A stretch of 64,000 nucleotides of DNA from Symbiodinium kawagutii (GCA_009767595.1 VSDK01012929.1:38684-102683), one strand, 5' to 3'. Counted from the first letter of the stretch, positions 45,050-56,411 are shown. Program-made: numbers and translations. Notes: generated by a model from the sequence alone, not told the origin.

Positions 45050-46620
45050 GATAGTGAATTGATGGTGAGTTGATGGCGAATTGATGGTTAGTTGATGGTG
45101 AGTTGATGGTGAGTTGATAGTGAATTGATGGTGAGTTGATGGCGAATTGATGGTTAGTTGATGGTGAGTTGATGGTGAGTTGATAGTGAATTGATGGTGA
45201 GTTGATGGCGAATTGATGGTTAGTTGATGGTGAGTTGATGGTGAGTTGATAGTGAATTGATGGTGAGTTGATGGCGAATTGATGGTTAGTTGATGGTGAG
45301 TTGATGGTGAGTTGATAGTGAATTGATGGTGAGTTGATGGCGAATTGATGGTTAGTTGATGGTGAGTTGATGGTGAGTTGATAGTGAATTGATGGTGAGT
45401 TGATGGCGAATTGATGGTTAGTTGATGGTGAGTTGATGGTGAGTTGATAGTGAATTGATGGTGAGTTGATGGCGAATTGATGGTTAGTTGATGGTGAGTT
45501 GATGGTGAGTTGATAGTGAATTGATGGTGAGTTGATGGCGAATTGATGGTTAGTTGATGGTGAGTTGATGGTGAGTTGATAGTGAATTGATGGTGAGTTG
45601 ATGGCGAATTGATGGTTAGTTGATGGTGAGTTGATGGTGAGTTGATAGTGAATTGATGGTGAGTTGATGGCGAATTGATGGTTAGTTGATGGTGAGTTGA
45701 TGGTGAGTTGATAGTGAATTGATGGTGAGTTGATGGCGAATTGATGGTTAGTTGATGGTGAGTTGATGGTGAGTTGATAGTGAATTGATGGTGAGTTGAT
45801 GGCGAATTGATGGTTAGTTGATGGTGAGTTGATGGTGAGTTGATAGTGAATTGATGGTGAGTTGATGGCGAATTGATGGTTAGTTGATGGTGAGTTGATG
45901 GTGAGTTGATAGTGAATTGATGGTGAGTTGATGGCGAATTGATGGTTAGTTGATGGTGAGTTGATGGTGAGTTGATAGTGAATTGATGGTGAGTTGATGG
46001 CGAATTGATGGTTAGTTGATGGTGAGTTGATGGTGAGTTGATAGTGAATTGATGGTGAGTTGATGGCGAATTGATGGTTAGTTGATGGTGAGTTGATGGT
46101 GAGTTGATAGTGAATTGATGGTGAGTTGATGGCGAATTGATGGTTAGTTGATGGTGAGTTGATGGTGAGTTGATAGTGAATTGATGGTGAGTTGATGGCG
46201 AATTGATGGTTAGTTGATGGTGAGTTGATGGTGAGTTGATAGTGAATTGATGGTGAGTTGATGGCGAATTGATGGTTAGTTGATGGTGAGTTGATGGTGA
46301 GTTGATAGTGAATTGATGGTGAGTTGATGGCGAATTGATGGTTAGTTGATGGTGAGTTGATGGTGAGTTGATAGTGAATTGATGGTGAGTTGATGGCGAA
46401 TTGATGGTTAGTTGATGGTGAGTTGATGGTGAGTTGATAGTGAATTGATGGTGAGTTGATGGCGAATTGATGGTTAGTTGATGGTGAGTTGATGGTGAGT
46501 TGATAGTGAATTGATGGTGAGTTGATGGCGAATTGATGGTTAGTTGATGGTGAGTTGATGGTGAGTTGATGGGGAGTTGATGGTGAATTGATGGTGAGTT
46601 GATGGTTAATTGATGGTGAA
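45050..46620. repeat. Satellite part B: 66-bp higher-order repeat
   Basis: Six 11-bp monomers per unit, including GATAGTGAATT, GATGGCGAATT and GATGGTTAGTT. The GATAGTGAATT variant recurs every 66 bp from 45050 to 46502 (23 occurrences), apparently without change. Decays after about 46570. Confidence 0.97.
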
Positions 46621-47000
46621 TTGATGGTTCATTACGGTGAATTGAGGTGATATTATGAGAACTGATAGTTGATTAATGGCTCATTGATGGCTGATGGATG
46701 GTCAACTGATGGTTCATAGAACTGATAACTGACAGTTGATTTGGCTTATTGATGGTTCGTTCCGGTGAGTTGATGGCAAACTGATGGTGAATTGGTTCAT
46801 TGATGCTTAATTGATGCCTAGTTGCAGTTGCTGGTTATTAAGTGTTGATTAACTATGGGTATAAGGTACATTCACGGTTGATGGACGGTTTAATTACTAT
46901 GAATGATAGATGGTTAATTGATGGTTACTTCATGATTACCTGATGGTTTATTGACGATTCATGACGGTTCAATGATGATTTCTGATGATGCCTAATGATG
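46621..47000. repeat. Decayed satellite edge
   Basis: Degenerate GATGGTTCATTGATGG-type sequence continuing from the array. Confidence 0.6.
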
Positions 47001-47819
47001 GCGCCAGCAGTGGTTGATGACGGTGAGGGTAGGAGAGGCAACAACTGAAAGAACACCAAGCGCCTGCGGCAGTGTGCGGGTCCCTATCAACTACCGGCTG
47101 CATCAACAGTAGTTGATCAGAGGTGAAGCCGTACACTAAGAGAGACAGTGTGCAACGCCATTTTAGCAAACTACGATGAAGGGCCCCCTGGTTAGCTAAG
47201 TTGGTTCGTAAAATGTCGCCATTGATTGCAAGAATCATAGATCAAGACCCAAGGTCAAGGTCAAAGGACCTTCACGTTTAAAAATCTAAAGAGTACCCTC
47301 AAGCTGGGCAAAAAGGGGAAACAAGGGGGACTAGTCATGGTCAGTCAGAAAGTGATGACAGTGTGTTTCTGGCACTGTGCTATTCCAGCTATCTTTCATC
47401 CGAATGACAACTGTGCGGCTGGGTCTTGGGTCTTGGGTTATGATTCTCCCAGAATCCTCCCTGATCAAAGCCACAGAGAATTTGCTCACGGTGGTGCTTC
47501 ACATTGGCTTAGCCCCACCAGGACGCCCTGCTGATCCACACCAAGACACAGGTCCAGAAAGGCAGGGCCTCACATGAAGCAGGTCGTCTAATGGCAGTGA
47601 TGCATCCAACTGTGGTGGATTACACATGAACAGCTTATGTTTAACCAATGTTCAGCATAGACTCACAGAGCAAAGAGGCGGATTTAAGGAACCATCTATT
47701 GAAACATCATTACTTTTCGGTCCTCTGGTGGTTGTTGATCCACCAAGCAAAGCCAATAGCTGGTGTTGTTGCACAGTCACGTGGTCCTTATTCCCATGAC
47801 TTTCCTGTTCAACGCTGTT

Positions 47820-47880
47820 TCAAGAGATCTGTAGGCCCCCGAAAGCATCCGCGCCGGAGCCAACTGCTGGGAACCCATGG
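47820..47880 (-). CDS. Possible last exon
   Basis: Using the phase left by 48651-48821, the frame after GGGGAG reads HGFPAVGSGADAFGGLQIS and stops at TGA (47820). A competing minus frame (QQLAPARMLSGAYRSLETAL...) runs to a GTGACT site at 47780. Low certainty. Confidence 0.3.
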
Positions 47881-48389
47881 CTCCCCCCAAGAAAAAACAG
47901 GAACTTTGAGATGCCAACACTGGTGGCACCCTTGAAACATGAGTGCTTGATCCTAGTGCAAGTAGGTCCCCAGTTGTAAACATGTGATGGTCATGTTTTG
48001 TTCCGCACCCAAAGGTTCTCTGGGTGTGTCCATACCACCCCAAGCTTGGTGATTTCATCACGTGGAATGGGACACGCAACCGAAGACAACCTGAAGCTTC
48101 AATCATGGGTGCCAACTGTTGAGGTCATAGCAATGGTTGGTTGGTGAAAATGGCTGTTAGCTGTTGTTAATAGTGAACTGTCTATAATGATTAATCAATC
48201 ATTAATGAGATTTGACGATTGCAAGTATGTATGATTCATCCTCGACTTACGCTTTTTTGCTGGTCAATAGCGCAATGTCGCATAAGTCCCAACTCTGATG
48301 ATTCTTACTTCCAAGGCTGTTCATGGTTGGTCTCTTGCTTCTTTTCTTGAGTCGGTTGGTCAATTGGTCATGTCATTTCCTTGAAAACT

Positions 48390-48530
48390 CCCCTATCATT
48401 GTTGCCTAGTATCCCCTATAAATCCCCTGCCGATCCTTTGTAAATCCCGTATAAATCTTCTCTAAATCCTCTATCAATCCCCTATCAATCCCCTATAAAT
48501 CCCCTATAATCCTCTATCATCAGCCACTGG
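48390..48530. repeat. (ATCCCCTATAA)n degenerate tract
   Basis: About ten ATCCCCTATAAATCCCCTAT-type units; a similar tract lies at 20935-21015. Confidence 0.7.
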
Positions 48531-48650
48531 TTAAAGATCTCACTACAATCATCTAATGATAATTACCAACTGTTAGCTCAGTTGATGGGCTAATTATGGT
48601 CATCTATCACCCCCTAATCCATGGTCATTGGCCCCCACACATCCCCTAAC

Positions 48651-48821
48651 CACTGGGTGCTTGGTCGGCCCAGTGGCTCCACATCCAGCCGTCGCTCGAA
48701 GCCGGTGGCCAAGGGCAGATGGGGATGGACCTTCCTGAGCTCCTGACCCACCTCAAGACGAGGCCAGGAGGAACTCAGGATCTTCCAAGGTTTGCCATGG
48801 ATGGTAACCAACGAACGACGG
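48651..48821 (-). CDS. Exon-like island, unknown protein
   Basis: After TTGGTAG the frame reads RRSLVTIHGKPWKILSSSWP, then VGQELRKVHPHLPLATGFER, ending near GTTAGG. The single starting base completes the codon left by 49503-49735. GC-rich middle. No family recognised. Confidence 0.55.
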
Positions 48822-48899
48822 CTACCAATTACAAACATTAAAGGTAGTTGGATAGTATTTAATTGGGAAATATTCCAATTAATGATAGTAATCATATAG

Positions 48900-49340
48900 T
48901 ATTAAAGGTAATTAAACTATTTTAATGGTAGTTGGTAGTTGGTAATTGGTAACCAACTAATGAGCTTATATCATCTCCCAACTAACATTCAAACAGTTTC
49001 CCAACTACCATTTGAAGCATCTAACCTATCTAACCTGATGACTTTCAACCAACCTAATGATGGTTCTTGAGGTTTGGTTACCAAGTACCAACGAATGATA
49101 CTCATTAAATAAAAACATGGTAACCAACGAATGATACTTGCTTATCACGTACCGAGATATGAATCAGTTAGGTATAAAACCAATCGTAAGGTAGGTATCT
49201 AACCGATTGGGATCCGAGCTACCATCCTCGATGGTAACCAACTAACCAACTAATGAGGTTATATCCAATAATCCATGATAGCCAACTAATGAGGTGATAT
49301 CATCAATGATGCTGATTACCAACTGTTAGCTCAGTTGATT
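48900..49340. repeat. GGTAACCAACTAATGAG-type repeats
   Basis: CCAACTAATGAGGTTATATC and variants occur at least four times. A 23-bp sequence starting TACCAACTGTTAGCTC is identical at 48563 and 49317. Confidence 0.6.
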
Positions 49341-49502
49341 GGTGACCAACTAATGAACTATGGTAATGGGAATCTGTGGCTCAGCAATCATTAAAGAAGA
49401 GCTGGTCTTCGGGATCTAGATATTTCAGAAAGACCGAAAACAAGAAGAAGAAAGCTCAACCGAAGAACACATGAACAAAAGGAAAAAAGTCTTGGAACAT
49501 AC

Positions 49503-49735
49503 CAATCTAGTTCAAAAGAGTAGCTGAGAGAGTCAAGTCCATCACTTGTCTCAAAAAACATGGCCGTGGAGGAATAGTGACCCCAAACTAAACAATAATT
49601 ACAATTCTGTAGATTTGGTTCGAACAAAAATTCCTCCGCCAGCTCATGGGCATCAGGATTCACATCTTCGACTTGTAGGATTCTATGTGGAAAGGGTCTG
49701 CGTTGAGCATTGAGGGACCATATTTGCTTTTGCAG
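49503..49735 (-). CDS. Large exon, unknown protein
   Basis: 77 codons plus 2 nt from ACTTGGAG to a consensus GTATGT donor. The frame includes LQKQIWSLNAQRRPFPHRIL, then DAHELAEEFLFEPNLQNCNY and WGHYSSTAMFFETSDG. It is open despite ordinary base composition, which makes chance less likely. It begins in phase 0, as 50184-50364 requires, and its two left-over bases are completed by 48651-48821. Function unknown. Confidence 0.6.
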
Positions 49736-50183
49736 CTCCAAGTGTAACCTACCCCAGAACTCTACGAATCTCCCTCAGAAACCTGGTAGAATAAGCACGA
49801 CTCGAACATAGGCATTGAGCTCAGTGAGAAAACATCTCGATACATGGCGAGTCACCAAGTTTCGTCAGTTGTATCTGCAGTGCTTCCCTTCTCATCGAGT
49901 GACTTTGGGTCAGTTCACCTTACCAGTTCTTCCCCCAAAAATGAACGCATGATGTTCTCCTGTCAAGCTGATGTCGGGTCTCGGATCTTTGCAACTCTGT
50001 GGGATTTTCTGGTGTGAAGTCAACAGGTGATCAAAGCTGCATTCCCACTTCCTGGATGTTCATTCGCAATCTGGTAGACTCATGAACAGCGAACCCCAAA
50101 ATACTGGCAGGCCCCCAGCCGCTGATGACTAAAAAGATCTAAAAAGTCACAGCTCACCAATGGTGGCCACAGCTCAACCTCAC

Positions 50184-50364
50184 CACTGCCCCTGAGGCCC
50201 CAACATACAAGGCCACCTGCAGGCGCAGCGTCCCAGGTTCATTCATGTGGATTTCTATCCTGACATAACCTGACTCCCAAGATCGACCAGGGGGCACCCC
50301 AACATCAAAACCAACGCCCTTGACACTGATCCAAGACAATGTGGTACATGGCTGTTGAATTTCC
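50184..50364 (-). CDS. Exon, beta-rich unknown domain
   Basis: One base plus 60 codons from TGGTTAG to a strong GTGAGG donor. The frame reads LSWISVKGVGFDVGVPPGRS and IEIHMNEPGTLRLQVALYVG, an alternating pattern typical of a beta sandwich. It joins in frame to 49503-49735. I could not name the domain. Confidence 0.6.
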
Positions 50365-50999
50365 CTAACCATGTTGACCACCTTAACCATCTCAACCATC
50401 TGAAGCATCTATCTTGCCAATGTTCAGTGTATTCGTTTTGTCAAGCGAATAACTATCCCACACTTGTTTGGCCTGTGCGGTTTTGACCCATCAAAACACT
50501 CAGCTATCGACAGCTCCCCGCACCTTCTGAGTGATGCCATCCTTGGTCCGGCGCCATTTTGGGCAGTTGAAGAACCATACTGATGCAAGCACACTGTGCA
50601 CATACACAAGGAATGTTAGTATGTAATATGATAGAGGCGCTTGACAAAGAAATAAGAGGACAAACACCAAAACTCCTCAAATGAAGCGAGTGCATTATTG
50701 AAGGCCCCTTTTCATAGATCACCGCAGTATCTGTCTCAAACTTGCGTCTCATCCCAGTCATGCCTGGATGAGCTATAAGCATGGGATATGTTCTAAACAA
50801 CCCAAAGAACATTACTAATTCACAGGCTCAAGAACTTGGGTGTACTTCAATGTTGGAAAACATACATCTGTGGCAGCGCCAAGCATGGCTGATCAACCAG
50901 CCAGAAATATTTCCTAGAATCGTTGCTCATCACCGTTGATTTATCCTTCATCAATGGATCACCACCAAGGCTCAATGCGTTGCGAAGCCACAACCACTA

Positions 51000-51590
51000 T
51001 GATTACCACCTTGATTAGTGGGCGTAATGAACTATAATCAAGGTAGAATAAACACAATCATCAATCATAATTACGTAGTAATCATTAATAAACCACAAAT
51101 TTGCCATAATTAATCTGAATTAACCACAACTTGCAGCACCTTAATTACTAGCCATGCTAATCATGAAACATAAAGATTGACCATAAATAATCATATAGAA
51201 TCAACTAGAATCAACATTAATCAACTATAATCGACTAGAATCACCATAATCGACTAGAATCAACTATCATTCACCATAATTGACTATAATCATAACTATA
51301 ATTCTGTATAATTCACCACTGAATTATATAACTAGAATTGTCTATAATAGTTATAACTATAATCAACTATCATTCACCATAATTATCTTTAATCATAACT
51401 ATAATTGTAGTTGATCAACTATAGGTTAATCCCTATAATCAACATTAATCAAGTATAATACACTATAATCAACTATCATTAGAGCTGCAATTCTCTATAA
51501 TTCACTAGATTTTCACTAGTGAATGACTATAATCCATTACAATTCACTAGTGAATGACTATAATTCACCAGATGTTCACCAGCCTTCCCC
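51000..51590. repeat. (AATCAACTATAATTCACC) degenerate repeats
   Basis: Irregular ACTATAATCAACTATCATTC units including the palindrome TTCACTAGTGAA. No gene. Confidence 0.65.
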
Positions 51591-51599
51591 ACTGAACCG

Positions 51600-51677
51600 N
51601 NNNNNNNNNNNNNNNNNNNNNNNNNNNNNNNNNNNNNNNNNNNNNNNNNNNNNNNNNNNNNNNNNNNNNNNNNNNNN
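51600..51677. other. Assembly gap (78 N)
   Basis: Run of N that cuts the downstream side of an exon island. Confidence 0.95.
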
Positions 51678-51764
51678 ACCGCTTCCGCCAAGGCTCGATG
51701 TTGAGCGCCCGGAAGCCCGGATAGCAACTGCGCACCGCATCGCCCAGGGCCTTCGCAAAGGCGC
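51678..51764 (-). CDS. Exon-like island cut by gap
   Basis: After CTGACTAG the minus frame reads AFAKALGDAVRSCYPGFRAL and NIEPWRK up to the gap. Codons end mostly in G or C. The donor is lost in the gap. Confidence 0.5.
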
Positions 51765-51819
51765 CTAGTCAGAACGACGGAAAGCGGCCCCCAGGAAGGG
51801 GGCTTGACCTATGGATCTA

Positions 51820-52110
51820 TACATCACTTGCGTATATTGTTAGTTTATAGTAGAAGTAGATGATTATTATATAGATCTTATGCCTATTTCATATATATGA
51901 TATATTAATATATATATATGATATAAATTAGATCTTATACCTATTACTAATCAGATATCATATATGATTGGGTGTATAGAAATTGCATGTGTAAATATAT
52001 ATATACATCAATTACATCACCACATAATATATATAAGTATGGAGTTATTGGGTGTTAGACGTCATACCAATTAGATATTATATACGATTGGGTCTATATA
52101 AATTGTATGT
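51820..52110. repeat. AT-rich tract with duplicated segment
   Basis: (TA)n-rich; ATATCATATATGATTGGGTG and a near copy, ATATTATATACGATTGGGTC, lie about 120 bp apart. Confidence 0.6.
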
Positions 52111-52546
52111 ATACATCACTGAAAAACTATCACTAAAGAAATACCTCAAACCATTGCTGAAAATATGTTTAAACAAATTTCCACAAGAAGCAAAATGATG
52201 TTTTCTGGCCCGCAATAATAGAGCGAAAGAGAGCAATGGAAACAATTCTCCGAGTCCCAGGCTCCCTTGGTCCGATGGCGATTAAGGTACCGAGCCTTTG
52301 TATATCAAGGTACAGTAACAAGCCCGCGCCGGGTACCGAAATCTGCAAACAGCCCGCAGTGTTCGAAAGAAACCAACCAAATAGCCCTCACCCATGATGT
52401 GCTCATGATCTCTCAAAACATAGCTCGAAAGCCTTAGAAAGGTCAGTGAACCCAATCAAAAGTAGCAAAATCCACATGAATGATATCAAGTACAAAATAT
52501 ACACTCTTGTAGCTCAGGCACAGCACAAAAAACATCTGTCACCAAC

Positions 52547-52834
52547 ATGGACTCGTTCCCCATCATGTGTTCCCCTAGCTGCCGCCCCGGCACTTTGACC
52601 ACTGCCCGAAGAAAACTCTCCGATGGCCCACAGCGTCTTCAAGCTCACACCGATGACTTTCACCATGCCTCGCCAAGCTCAACTCCGCTGAGGGGTTCCG
52701 TGGTGAGAGTCACTCCCCGGATAGGTCTATTTCGATCATCGATTCATGTCTTTCTTGCTGCCCCAACCGTGCCCGGACCCCAAGAAAATCCAGTAACAAT
52801 GTGCTTGTCACCATCAAACCCTGGTCAAACATAG
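52547..52834. other. Open frames on both strands
   Basis: A 95-codon plus frame (GTLTTARRKLSDGPQRLQAH...) overlaps minus frames such as TLLLDFLGVRARLGQQERHE. The block is coding-like, but the strand cannot be settled from sequence alone. Confidence 0.35.
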
Positions 52835-52901
52835 CCATCATAGCATCGTGATCGCGGTTCCGGAAGGGGAAGGCATTGATGGTTTGGGGTGGCACAATCA
52901 C

Positions 52902-53091
52902 TGGGAGTTAACACGCTCATAAGTTGTGTTCGGGTGCTTCCATGGAACAAACCCGTCGGCTCCCAAGCTTGGCATTCGTAGATTATCAATGGCCAAGGGC
53001 TGTAGCTCTTTCCACAAACGGCTCGTTTCACAGAAAGGGATCCGGTGACCGTGTAACCATGGTGGTGCATTGGAAATGATCAGCGTCGTGA
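52902..53091 (-). CDS. Exon-like island, unknown protein
   Basis: 62 codons between CACACAG and GTGATT. The frame includes NAPPWLHGHRIPFCETSRLW and LRMPSLGADGFVPWKHPNTT, rich in Trp and Pro like an enzyme core. No family recognised. Confidence 0.45.
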
Positions 53092-53324
53092 CTGTGTGTA
53101 TTGTCAAATTTGCAATGAGACTTTTCTTGACATGATTGTGACATAGCTGATCATCGTTTTAACCATGAAACAGACTCATCTGGTGTAATCCTAATGATGA
53201 TGTGGCTATGCTGGGAATAGTTGGTGATGATGGGTCATAAGATAACATGCCCCGTCCCGGTCAGAAAATTCCTTCATTTGAAACCATCATCCCAGTTGGC
53301 ATGGCGGTCAAAATAAGCTACAAA

Positions 53325-53432
53325 TGGTTTGTTCAAAGCCATGGTGTACCCCTATAGCTAGTTTCCCTATTCATAACGCTAAACTGAACTGGGAAAGTAC
53401 CACCATGGCTATGCACAAACCCATGAAGAAAC
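53325..53432. mobile_element. T4 TIR element
   Basis: CAAAGCCATGGTGTACCCCT with AGTACCACCATGGCTATGCA at the other end. Confidence 0.6.
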
Positions 53433-53588
53433 GGTTCAGCATGGGTTGAATCACCAATCAGACGACCAGCCAAGATCTTCAACATGCCAAATGACCATTC
53501 TTAAACCACCCAACCACCCAACCACCCAACCATGGCTTCAACCTGCTTCAACCACCAACCAAATGACCATCCTTCGTGCCCCAATGAC

Positions 53589-53698
53589 CAGTGCCAGGTG
53601 GCAATCTCTCTGGCATTGGCTGCGTCGCCCCATCCATGCTGCGAGCTCAACGTCCTCCAACTGAACTCGGCGCCAGCCTGCAGCCAAGGCAACGACTT
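53589..53698 (-). CDS. Exon-like island, unknown protein
   Basis: 36 codons plus 2 nt from CTGACCAG to GTCATT; frame KSLPWLQAGAEFSWRTLSSQ. Starts in phase 0, matching 54964-55106. Confidence 0.45.
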
Positions 53699-53949
53699 CT
53701 GGTCAGTGATTCTTGGTACCGGTTGTATCATGAATCACTATGGATCAATGTTTGACGACGTTTTTGGATCTTTATCAGATACTTAGAATGATTCTTGATT
53801 ACAGTGATTGATGTTGATAATCGTTGTTATTAAGAATTAGTATATAATGTTGTTGTTCATTGATGATGATAGTGGCTGTTATTAGTGCTCGTTCTTGATG
53901 GTTATGAGTATAACAGTTTGTTGATGGTAAACTAGTCTGCTGAGAGGCA

Positions 53950-54490
53950 AACCCCTCACTTGCGCACCCAAAATTTCACTCACTTGCGCACCCAAGCATT
54001 CACTCACTTACGCACCTACAATCTCACTCACTTGCGCACCCAGAGACTTTCATACCTTTTGACGAATGAGGTGGGGTGGGCTGGGGTGGGGTGGGGGGGG
54101 CACACGTGCTACAAGCGAACACGCCTGCACCATCATCATGGATCAGGCGGAGTGAGGTGGGGTGCGGTGGGGTGGCGGGCTGGGGCATGTTAACGTTCGA
54201 ACATAGAAGCACACGTGCTACAAGCGAACACGCCTGCACCATCATCATGGATCAGGCGGAGTGAAGTGGGGCGGGGTGGGGTGGGGGTGGGGCATGTTAA
54301 CGTCCGATAAGCAACTGCTGTCCGATTCACATTGCGCAAAGCATGATGAAGATGACTTCACGCACTCAAAGTACCAAGCCTGCCACAGAAAAACAAGATC
54401 TCAGGTAACCAGGTGTACAAGCGAGGGAAATTTCGGGTGCACAAGCGAGGGAAATTTTGGGTGTACAGGCGAGTGGTCGCCCTGCTGAGA
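53950..54490. mobile_element. Foldback-like element with repeated arms
   Basis: The left arm holds about four copies of a 24-26 bp unit (ACTCACTTGCGCACCCAA). The right arm holds about three inverted copies (GGTGTACAAGCGAGGGAAAT). The centre is a 113-bp direct duplication (starting at 54098 and 54211) beginning GCACACGTGCTACAAGCGAA, with runs of GGGGTGGG. Inverted arms made of tandem repeats resemble FB-type foldback elements. Confidence 0.6.
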
Positions 54491-54598
54491 GGTGGAGAGC
54501 GCGAGAGTTTGATACATTGACCATATTTTGCATATACACGCGAACAAGAGGCATACACATTATGTATGTGATACGTTGATTTAAATACAATGAATCAA

Positions 54599-54698
54599 TG
54601 GTTGGTGGTTTCAACCCCTATGAAAAATACTATGTAGTCCACCAAGGAACAATTTCGAAATAATGGTGAAAATAAAAATGTGTAAAATCACCAACAAG
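54599..54698. mobile_element. T3 TIR element
   Basis: TGGTTGGTGGTTTCAACCCC to GTGTAAAATCACCAACAAG with TATGAAAAATAC inside. Confidence 0.7.
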
Positions 54699-54805
54699 AA
54701 CCATAATGAATCCAAAAGCGTGCGTTGGGAACTGTCCATCACCGAGCAATATGGCTGCGAGTCAAGGCCTTGACTGCAACCAGCATCCGTCAAGGCCTTC
54801 ATCAT

Positions 54806-54927
54806 GTCGACATATGGGGGTTTCTCAAAATAGGGGACCCCCCAAATCATCTAGTTATTAACCATCTATAGTAATAAACCAGCCATTTTTGGGGCTCCCT
54901 ATTTTGAGAAACCTCCATATGTCGACC
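54806..54927. mobile_element. T1 TIR element, well preserved
   Basis: CATATGGGGGTTTCTCAAAA to TTTTGAGAAACCTCCATATG, with TGTCGAC just outside both ends. Confidence 0.85.
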
Positions 54928-54963
54928 AATTGACCCATACCAAAAACCACACCTAAACAATAC

Positions 54964-55106
54964 CATGGCTCCACACTGCGCTTCACCAAGCATTTCTGGA
55001 GCCCCCCCTGGGAGCCGTCCTATGTCCAAGGCATGGCCCAAAAGACGCATCGTCTGCCTTGGTGACCAAGTTGGAAAGACACGACACTCGGATCCAGTCG
55101 TTGGAG
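54964..55106 (-). CDS. Exon-like island, unknown protein
   Basis: Two bases plus 47 codons from GTTGGTAG to a GTATTG donor. The frame reads SPRQTMRLLGHALDIGRLPG and ends EAQCGAM in phase 0, matching 53589-53698. A plus frame is open too. A T1 element lies about 37 bp beyond the donor. Confidence 0.45.
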
Positions 55107-55255
55107 CTACCAACGGGGAAGTTCATCGAAGATACACGTCGACTGGTTCCAATGACTGGAGCTCGTCTTAATGTTCATTAAGAATTCTTAATCTGGAGAT
55201 TCGAAGTTCCATCATAGCCATCTTTCTTCAATCTTAGAATCTTAATCATCAAGAA

Positions 55256-55371
55256 ATGGCTATGGGTCAAAACCCCGTACCCCTGGTTCCCCTATTATAA
55301 CCATTGTTTTCCCTATTCTTGGTTGGTTAATAACCACCATTATTGGTTAGTTAATATTGACCCATAGCCAA
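55256..55371. mobile_element. T2 TIR element touching an exon island
   Basis: ATGGCTATGGGTCAAAACCC to TTGACCCATAGCCA; ends 6 bp from the 55377-55521 island. Confidence 0.8.
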
Positions 55372-55376
55372 ATGAC

Positions 55377-55521
55377 TTCTTCTGGGTCCCGGGTCCCTAC
55401 TAATGGCCCGACCCACTCGACCTGTCCGAAAACCACGGGCTGCAGCCAACCTAATGACCTGGTGCCGAGGTGCTGCGCCCAACATGGAACCCCCGAGTTG
55501 AGCGCAATCAAGTTCACCCGG
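55377..55521 (-). CDS. Exon-like island ending at a T2 element
   Basis: One base plus 48 codons from TTGACAG (RVNLIALNSGVPCWAQHLGT ... FGQVEWVGPLVGTRDPEE) to GTCATT, followed at once by the T2 end. The frame also stays open into the T2 sequence up to its own GG/GTCAAT. Confidence 0.5.
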
Positions 55522-55779
55522 CTGTCAATCAATGGCCATTTTGTAGTTTTGTGGACGAAAAAATATTGATGATAATCATGTATTTGTATTATAAAGGTAT
55601 ATCAAATCATATATTATAGTCATTTTCATGAGCAAGAGAAATGATGAAACATGCAATAAACCAACCAATTTTGAGGCTTCCAAGTCTTGAGAAACCACCA
55701 TTTGACGCGTGTGTGTGTGCTAGTTGCAATACCATGCTGAGAGACCAAGAATGCTACACCTGATTAGTCAATGAATGCT

Positions 55780-56000
55780 ATGGCCCCTAGTGCAAAAAGT
55801 TGGCTTTCATACCCACGGCCTACCATAATCTACCATAATCTACCATAGATCGCCATAAGTGCATAGTCTTACAGTGTCTTACACGACTTGTAAAATCGAT
55901 GAACCAACATAAACCAACACAAACCAACTTTAACCACCACAAACCAATTTAAACCACCACGAACCAACTTAAACCATCATTAACCAACTAAGCTGACCCA
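55780..56000. repeat. (AACCAACTTAAACCACC) degenerate repeats
   Basis: AACCAACATAAACCAACACA-type units next to the following island. Confidence 0.6.
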
Positions 56001-56002
56001 AG

Positions 56003-56164
56003 TTGGATGACGTTTTCACTGGCAAGCGACGTTTCGTTGAGGCCGTTCTGTTTATCCTCAGGGCCCACGCAGGGCGCCAGCGCAGCAGTGGCCGAAGTGA
56101 AGCGACTGAAGTCTGTGATCTGACCATCTCAGCAGCGGATGGTCTGTTGGGACCCGTAGGGATG
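56003..56164. CDS. GC-rich exon-like island, strand unresolved
   Basis: On plus it reads DDVFTGKRRFVEAVLFILRA..., open for 67 codons. On minus it reads MVRSQTSVASLRPLLRWRPA before a GTGGGC, with phases that would link 56403-56545 to 55377-55521. Both are plausible. Confidence 0.35.
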
Positions 56165-56179
56165 CAAGTGGTGGTTAGT

Positions 56180-56290
56180 TGGTGGTTAATAATTAATCAT
56201 GGTTAATGATGGTTAATGATGGTTCATGATGGTTCATGATGGTTAATGATGGTTAACGATGGCTAATGATGCTTAATAATAGTAGTTCAT
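56180..56290. repeat. (TTAATGATGG)n tract
   Basis: Tandem TTAATGATGG and TTCATGATGG units. Confidence 0.8.
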
Positions 56291-56295
56291 GAAAT

Positions 56296-56411
56296 TTGTT
56301 GGTTCTCAAGTCATACGCGACCCCTTTCATCATCCAGTTGATTAAGCATTTTTAGTAATAAACCAACCATGCCTGGGGGGGTCCCGTGATGACTTGAGAA
56401 ACCATCATTTG
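56296..56411. mobile_element. T1 TIR element touching an exon island
   Basis: TTGTTGGTTCTCAAGTCATA to ATGACTTGAGAAACCATCAT. Confidence 0.7.
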
